A stretch of DNA of 64,000 bases from Sandaracinus sp. (lineage in GTDB: Bacteria > Myxococcota_A > Polyangia > Polyangiales > Houyiibacteriaceae). The stretch covers positions 62,001 through 126,000 of the forward strand of contig JACKEH010000005.1 of assembly GCA_020633125.1 (NCBI GenBank), given 5' to 3'. This document shows positions 57,458-64,000 of this stretch, piece after piece. The notes under the pieces are model-generated. The model did no database searches. It saw only the letters and a program-made list of their open reading frames with translations, and had not been told where the DNA came from. The first letter of the stretch is position 1; each line of letters starts with the position of its first letter. The position numbers and the translations under genes are program-made.

Positions 57458-58966
57458 TCACTCTGCGTGCACCCATTGATCGCGACGGTGGTTGCAGCCG
57501 GGGTTCACGCACGACGACAGAGGCGGGGGCAAGACGTCGGTTTGAATCGCCATGACGCGGTCTCCACCGACGACGTAGAGCACGCCATTGGGACCGAGCA
57601 CTGCCCCGTGAGACCCCCGAACGGGCAGGGGCTGCTCGGACAGACTGCTGGGACCGAGCGTTCCGGGCAGGTGCCAGAGCTCTTCGAAGTTCGCGTCGAG
57701 GTGGGTCCATCCGGATCGGGCGCCGTCCTCGAACTCGAACACCAACCACGTGCCGGACGCGGTCGCGATCCACGTTCCGGCCACGTATCCTTCGGGGAGC
57801 ACGACTTGGGTTCCATCCCGACGAATCGACTCCATCCTCCCGCCGAGGGGCACCAGGACCGTCTCGAAGTCCGGCGCGATGCGGGAGTCGATGGGATATC
57901 GTAGGGGCTCGGCCTCCGTGTCGAACCACGCGGTGGTCCACGGCTCGGGCCCCTCGACATTCCATCGCTGCTGAAACCCGGTTTCGGTGGGCACGACGTC
58001 GTACGACGCGGCGTGTGTGGTCGACGCCGCGAGCGCGATCCGCTGCGGAAGTTCTTCCGTTCCGCCGATTCCGGGAGTCGCCTCGCCCTCCGGGCTCACC
58101 GAGAGGTATCCAAGCTTGGTCCCTCCAGCAACGTACAGGACGTGGACACTGCCGTCCGGCCGAACCCAGAGCCCATCGCCTACGCTGATGATCCGCGGCG
58201 AGACTCGGAACCTCCGCTCCCACCGGATACGGAGATCGTCCCCGCATACCGCGAACAACGACTGCGGGCGACCTTCAGTCTCTGAAACTCCACCCATCGT
58301 GTAGACCTGCCCTCGAGTTCCGAGGGCCATGGCTCCGCCGATCCGAAACGGGTTGGTGGGGATCTGTACGCTTCGTTCGACGATCTCTCCCTCACGCAAC
58401 TCGGCGCGAACCAACGGCGCGATCACATCCGCCGGACACTCACCATCACACCGTGGAATCAGCCGAGACGCGCGGTAGAAGACCGCACCGTCCGGGGCCG
58501 CAGCCAAGGGCAACGAGTAGTGAGCGGGCGTACGTTCCCAGCGCGCCACGATGCGACCGTCGCGAATCACGACCGCTGCCCGCTCGCGTTGGCTCGGCCC
58601 ATAGCTCCACAGGTCACCCGTCGCGCTCAGCGTGGCGCCGTAGAGTCCCGAGTACCCGGTGTCGCCGTATCCGAGCGGGTCCTCCTCGACGTGAAACGAC
58701 CACAAGACGCGTGGCGTCGGGTCGGGCGGCAGCCCACGCGGCTCCTCGACGGTGCGCCACTCCGCGCATGGCTCGGCGGAGTGCACGATCAGCTCGCCGG
58801 GGAGAACGGGCACCTCCGCCTCCCAAGGTGGCCCGGAGTCGACGGGCGCGTCTGGTCTCGCGTCGGTGGGCGCTCGCGCGTCCTGGGCATCACCCGCGTC
58901 TTCGCGACCGCCCGCGCTCCCGCACGCGACGCACACGAGACCTAGGAGCCAAGCGCAACGGATCAC
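57458..58966 (-). CDS. Lipoprotein with propeller-like repeats, function unknown
   Basis: A 502-residue lipoprotein from a GTG at 58966 (signal VIRCAWLLGLVCVACG). After an Asp/Ala/Pro linker (EDAGDAQDARAPTDARPDAP) the chain has repeated ~45-residue beta units with D/G turns (ATLSATGDLWSYGPSQ, VFYRASRLIPRCDGECP, GQVYTMGGVSETEGR, VSPEGEATPGIGG, VLPEGYVAGTWIATASG), like a six- to eight-bladed propeller. By eye this gene is less GC-rich than its neighbours, which may mean a later arrival. The C-terminus carries Cys in SSCVNPGCNHRRDQW. No active site is seen. Confidence 0.75.
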   Translation of the reverse strand: MIRCAWLLGLVCVACGSAGGREDAGDAQDARAPTDARPDAPVDSGPPWEAEVPVLPGELIVHSAEPCAEWRTVEEPRGLPPDPTPRVLWSFHVEEDPLGYGDTGYSGLYGATLSATGDLWSYGPSQRERAAVVIRDGRIVARWERTPAHYSLPLAAAPDGAVFYRASRLIPRCDGECPADVIAPLVRAELREGEIVERSVQIPTNPFRIGGAMALGTRGQVYTMGGVSETEGRPQSLFAVCGDDLRIRWERRFRVSPRIISVGDGLWVRPDGSVHVLYVAGGTKLGYLSVSPEGEATPGIGGTEELPQRIALAASTTHAASYDVVPTETGFQQRWNVEGPEPWTTAWFDTEAEPLRYPIDSRIAPDFETVLVPLGGRMESIRRDGTQVVLPEGYVAGTWIATASGTWLVFEFEDGARSGWTHLDANFEELWHLPGTLGPSSLSEQPLPVRGSHGAVLGPNGVLYVVGGDRVMAIQTDVLPPPLSSCVNPGCNHRRDQWVHAE

Positions 58967-59102
58967 CGCGCCAGCGTAGCCGGCTCGGCTGCCCTTCCGG
59001 TAACCCTGCGACCCACACGTGGCGAGCAGCCTCCGCCCGCACGCCGCATCGCTCGACCGTTCGGGGCGGGCGCGGGCACGGGAGGTCGCTTCGCAGCCTG
59101 GC

Positions 59103-60428
59103 TCAATCGACCTGCTTGAACTCGATGCGTCGGTTGCGCGCGCGGCCTTCGTCGGTGTCGTTCGGCGCGACCGGTTGCGCGGCGCCGTAACCACGCGTGC
59201 GCATGCGGTTGCGGTCGATGCCGTGCGCCACGAGCCAATCGCGCACCGAGTCCGCGCGTTGCTGCGAGAGGCGGCGGTTGTAGTTCGCGTTGCCGACGTT
59301 GTCGGTGTGGCCGCCGACCTCGACGCGCGCGTCCGGGTTGTCGCGAAGGATCTGGAGCGCGATGTTCAGCGTTCGCTCGGACGCGGGAAGGATCTCGGCG
59401 CTGTCGAAGCCGAACTCGATGCCCGGGAGCACCATGCGCGCGCGAATGACGGCGCAGCCGCGCGCATCGACCTCCGTGCCTTCCGCGGTGTCGGGGCATT
59501 GGTCGGCCGGGTTGAGCACGCCGTCGCGATCTTGGTCGTCGTCGGCCGCGAGGTTCGGGTCGGTGCCGTGCTCGACCTCGTAGCCGTCGGGCACGCCGCC
59601 CGCGTCGGTGTCGGCGAGCGTCGGGTCGGTCTCGCTTCCGTCGCGGCGGCCGTTGGCGTTCGCGTCCTCTTGGCCGTCCGTGAGCCCGTCGTCGTCGCTG
59701 TCCGGACGAAGCGGATCCGTCGGGCCGTTCACCTCGACGCCGTCGTTCAGGCCGTCGCCGTCGGTGTCGGCGCGAAAGGGATCGGTGCCGTAGGCTTGAA
59801 GCTCGCGCTCGTTCGGGAGGCCGTCGCCGTCGCTGTCGACCGCGGCGACGCGCGGCCCGAGCTCGATCGAGCCCGAGAGACCCGCGACGAGCATCGCGTC
59901 CACGCCGTCGACGTCGCCGCCCGGCATCAAGCTCGCGCGCACGAAGAAGCCGAGCTGCACGGGCGCCGCGATCGACATTTCGTAGCCGAAGCCCGCGTCG
60001 ACGCTGAACTGGTGTCCGTCGAAGAGCGCGTAGCCCAAGTGAGCGCTCACCCAGAAGTTGCCGAGGAAGTCGCCGCCTTCTTCGTTGAGGTAGCCCTCTT
60101 GGTTGTCCATGAAGCGCAGGCGCGCACCGACCGCGACGTTGAAATAGGGCGTGCGCTCGCGGCTCGGGTGGTTGGGGTAGGGCGCGTTGACGAAACCACC
60201 ACCGACGATGCCCTCGAGCGCGAAAGGCGCGGCAAGCTGGAAGTCGAAGCCGCCCCAGCCGGCGAAGCCGAGCGCGAAGTCGTCCTCGGTCGGAGCGAGC
60301 TCGCCCGCGATGGGCATCGCGACACCGAGGTCGAGGTGAAGGTTGTAGCGCCCGCTCTCCGCGTGCGCGGAGGAGGCGAGACCGAGACACGCGAGGAGCG
60401 CGAACGAGGCGACGAAGCGTTGCGACAT
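59103..60428 (-). CDS. OmpA-family outer-membrane protein with TSP3 repeats
   Basis: A 441-residue protein with a Sec signal (ALLACLGLASSAHA). Residues ~25-195 form a small beta-barrel (GRYNLHLDLGVAMPIAG ... HLGYALFDGHQFSVDAGFGYEM). Next come five or six calcium-binding thrombospondin type 3 repeats (DSDGDGLPNERELQAYGTDP, DTDGDGLNDGVEVNGPTDP, and similar). The C-terminal OmpA domain binds peptidoglycan: FGFDSAEILPASERTLNIAL and VEVGGHTDNVGNANYNRRLSQQ with RTRGYGAAQPVAPN and ARNRRIEF. It anchors the outer membrane to the cell wall. The TSP3/OmpA combination is common in Myxococcota. Confidence 0.93.
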   Translation of the reverse strand: MSQRFVASFALLACLGLASSAHAESGRYNLHLDLGVAMPIAGELAPTEDDFALGFAGWGGFDFQLAAPFALEGIVGGGFVNAPYPNHPSRERTPYFNVAVGARLRFMDNQEGYLNEEGGDFLGNFWVSAHLGYALFDGHQFSVDAGFGYEMSIAAPVQLGFFVRASLMPGGDVDGVDAMLVAGLSGSIELGPRVAAVDSDGDGLPNERELQAYGTDPFRADTDGDGLNDGVEVNGPTDPLRPDSDDDGLTDGQEDANANGRRDGSETDPTLADTDAGGVPDGYEVEHGTDPNLAADDDQDRDGVLNPADQCPDTAEGTEVDARGCAVIRARMVLPGIEFGFDSAEILPASERTLNIALQILRDNPDARVEVGGHTDNVGNANYNRRLSQQRADSVRDWLVAHGIDRNRMRTRGYGAAQPVAPNDTDEGRARNRRIEFKQVD

Positions 60429-60588
60429 GGTCGTTCTTTCGAAGCCGCGCTCGACGTGTCGCGTCGGCGGGCGATTCACCCGAACGCGCTTCCGAGTCGG
60501 CGAACGCGTCGCCCGTTCATGACACGACGCATGCGTCTTCGTCGCGCGGTTTCGTGGGGGCTGGAAAGTTGCGGGCCGTGGCGTTTGG

Positions 60589-60730
60589 CCGCGCTCACGT
60601 CGTCCGCCAGAAGCCGCGAGCCGTGCCCCCTACGCATGCGTTCACTTCTTTCGCGCGAGCCGCGAGGCGTCGGCTTCGCGAGAAGCGGCGAGCCGTCGCC
60701 CGCGCTCACTTCTTCCGCGAGAAGTCCACG
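60589..60730. repeat. Degenerate repeats of the sspB 3' end
   Basis: GCGCTCACTTCTTCCGCGAGAAG at the sspB stop (60699-60721) has diverged copies at ~60592 (GCGCTCACGTCGTCCGCCAG) and ~60630 (GCGTTCACTTCTTTCGCGCG). Each is followed by GCCGCGAG-type sequence. The copies lie downstream of the sspB stop. No gene is seen in 60429-60705. Confidence 0.5.
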
Positions 60731-61164
60731 GTGACGACGTTGTCGGTCTTCGAGGTCTCGACCTTCGGCTCGGGCTTCTGCTCGGGCTCCGGCTCCGGCT
60801 CCGGCGCGTCGGCGACCGGCAGCTGCAATCCGAACTTCACCGAGGGATCCGCGAACGCCGTGATCGCCGTGAAGGGAACCGAGAGGCGGTAGGGCACGCC
60901 GCCGAAACGGAGCGTCACTCCGAAGCCCCGTTCGTCCGCGGTCAGCGCTTCGAACTGATGCTGCAAGACGACGGTCATCGTCTCCGGGTACCGCGCGCGA
61001 AGGTCCGGCGCGATGTCGACGCCCGCCGCGTTCGTCTGGAACGTCACGTAGAAGTGATGCTCCCCAGGCAGGCCCGTCGTGGCGGCTTCCGTGAGCACGC
61101 GCGCGACCACGGAGCGAAGCGCGTCGTGGACGTAGTCCTCGTAGGGGATGAGCGAGTCGGTCAC
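60706..61164 (-). CDS. sspB: ClpXP adaptor SspB family protein
   Basis: A 152-residue protein from a GTG at 61164. The N-terminal domain matches alphaproteobacterial-type SspB: DALRSVVARVLTEAATTGLPGEHHFYVTF, then RYPETMTVVLQHQFEALT and VTLRFGGVPYRLSVPFTAITAFADPSVKFGLQ (parts). SspB binds ssrA-tagged proteins and delivers them to ClpXP. A Glu/Pro/Lys linker (EPEPEPEQKPEPK) leads to the C-terminal VDFSRKK, the usual ClpX-docking tail in shape (short hydrophobic/basic end). It lies downstream of hppA behind a terminator, so it should have its own promoter. Confidence 0.9.
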   Translation of the reverse strand: MTDSLIPYEDYVHDALRSVVARVLTEAATTGLPGEHHFYVTFQTNAAGVDIAPDLRARYPETMTVVLQHQFEALTADERGFGVTLRFGGVPYRLSVPFTAITAFADPSVKFGLQLPVADAPEPEPEPEQKPEPKVETSKTDNVVTVDFSRKK

Positions 61165-61231
61165 GCGCGGAACGTGATCGGACGAAGCGACGTGGTCAAA
61201 CCACGAAGACGGATTCGATGCCCCAAACGAA

Positions 61232-61257
61232 CGAAGCCGCCCCGGAGGGCGGCTTCG
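61232..61257 (-). terminator. hppA terminator
   Basis: CGAAGCCGCCC and GGGCGGCTTCG form an 11-bp stem with a 4-nt loop, 22 nt past the hppA stop, followed by TTCGTTTGG on the minus strand. Confidence 0.75.
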
Positions 61258-61278
61258 AGTCGATTGGTCAGACGTCGC

Positions 61279-63412
<2,134 letters not shown>

Positions 63413-63458
63413 CGATGTTCCTCTCGGAGCGACGGCGCGTCTTCGGTTCCGTCGCGAA

Positions 63459-63533
63459 GCGGGGCCCGAGCGGGGACCACCCGCGCGGAGTCGCGAGCAG
63501 AGCGCGACTCCAAAGGAAGTCCGGGCCCCCGCG
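63459..63533 (-). promoter_or_regulatory. Structured leader upstream of hppA
   Basis: Nested hairpins in the 268-nt region before hppA: an outer GGGCCCG/CGGGCCC pair (63462-63468 with 63522-63528) encloses GGAGTCGCG/CGCGACTCC (63487-63495 with 63503-63511). An AT-rich block at 63655-63683 contains TATACT on the minus strand, a possible -10 element. No known riboswitch was recognised. Confidence 0.35.
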
Positions 63534-63680
63534 ACCGGCCGCTATCTACAGGATTCCCGGGCGGGGTCAAACTCCGGCCCGTGCGGTGAAAGGTGGGTCG
63601 CCCGCCCACGGCGAAACGCGAACGGGCGTCCCTGGTTCCGGACTTCGCGTCAATTGGCGTAAGTATATGAAACTACTTGG

Positions 63681-64000
63681 TTATCCGCGGTGGTTGGCGA
63701 TGGCCGCGCGGGCGGCTTCGAGGTCGCCGGGCCCCTGCACGTTGGCGCGCGCAGCCTCGGGGGCGATCCGCTTGATCATGCCCGTCAGGGCCGCGCCCTG
63801 GCCGATCTCGACGAAGAGCGTGACGCCGTCCGCGACCATGCGCGCGATGCTCTCGTCCCAGTGCACCGCGCGGCTCACTTGGCGAACGAGCGCGTCACGG
63901 GCCGCCTCGCCCGTGGTGACGGGGGCCGCGTCGACGTTCACGTACACGGGGAAGCTCGGGTCGGCGAAGGTGGCCGCGGCGAGGTCGACGGCGAGGCGTT
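63681..64000 (-). CDS. fabD: Malonyl-CoA:ACP transacylase, C-terminal part
   Basis: The 3' end of a gene whose start lies beyond the window. The visible ~106 residues carry the C-terminal FabD pattern: DPSFPVYVNVDAAP, LVRQVSRAVHWDESIARM (the R-Q-x-x-x-x-V-x-W element), DGVTLFVEIGQGAALTGMIKRI and the final ANVQGPGDLEAA. FabD loads malonyl groups onto acyl carrier protein for fatty-acid synthesis; the nucleophile Ser and active-site His are outside the window. It lies upstream of hppA on the same strand, with 268 nt between. Its TAA stop lies in an AT-rich block. Confidence 0.9.
   Translation of the reverse strand, partial: RLAVDLAAATFADPSFPVYVNVDAAPVTTGEAARDALVRQVSRAVHWDESIARMVADGVTLFVEIGQGAALTGMIKRIAPEAARANVQGPGDLEAARAAIANHRG

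Overview
The window is very GC-rich and almost certainly comes from a Myxococcota bacterium, probably of the Polyangiales/Sandaracinaceae type. The evidence is a MYXO-CTERM-like tail (Gly/Ser run, Cys-Gly-Cys, hydrophobic helix, Arg cluster) on the protein at 8426-9899, many Cys-rich or Asp/Gly-rich lipoproteins, GTG/TTG starts, and very strong G/C bias. No rRNA, tRNA, CRISPR array, integrase or recognisable transposase was seen.

Layout. 1-10 kb: HEAT-like protein, membrane-anchored rhodanese, polyhydroxyalkanoate-granule-type protein, a large secreted protein, proS with a small membrane gene, a Cys-rich lipoprotein and the MYXO-CTERM protein (frameshifted). 10-18 kb: a minus-strand operon of six genes, mostly overlapping by 4 nt. 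It encodes an 8-heme lipoprotein, a b-type membrane cytochrome, a 23-heme cytochrome ending in a DFAHP pentapeptide array, a 10-heme lipoprotein, a predicted outer-membrane barrel and a membrane-anchored Fe-S/FAD oxidoreductase. Together these look like an electron conduit across the cell envelope (41 CxxCH sites). 18-24 kb: selO, a large lipoprotein, a shikimate-kinase-like P-loop protein and the first repeat-rich four-helix-bundle cassette. 24-35 kb: a two-component system, an LTxxQ (Spy/CpxP-like) protein, a Tat/Sec pair of TPR proteins, a vWA lipoprotein, a HEAT protein, a metallophosphoesterase and an M61 peptidase. 35-37.5 kb: two more four-helix-bundle cassettes in opposite orientation among tandem arrays. 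37.5-52 kb: a GT39-like membrane protein, metabolic enzymes, slyD, a desaturase, an RNA methyltransferase/pseudouridine-synthase-like fusion operon, three related small lipoproteins and uvrC. 52-64 kb: cupin lipoprotein, propeller protein, sulfatase-family lipoprotein, ECF sigma factor, OmpA/TSP3 protein, sspB, hppA (single-base frameshift) and the 3' end of fabD.

Main novel signals. (1) Three copies of a gene for a four-helix-bundle (23S rRNA intervening-sequence family) protein each begin inside a long imperfect inverted repeat. One arm is the 5' leader and the other is the first ~11 codons. The arms differ between copies but change together, and a short mismatch block stays at the same place, which points to a selected RNA or single-stranded-DNA structure. 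The copies sit among hexanucleotide arrays and 20-bp GCGAAGCGC arrays. (2) A ~155-nt element of four consecutive hairpins occurs twice (30761-30914 and 48994-49149), with compensatory changes in its stems. (3) The multiheme operon and its His-rich pentapeptide array.

All reading was by eye; family assignments rest on recognised motifs and not on database searches.
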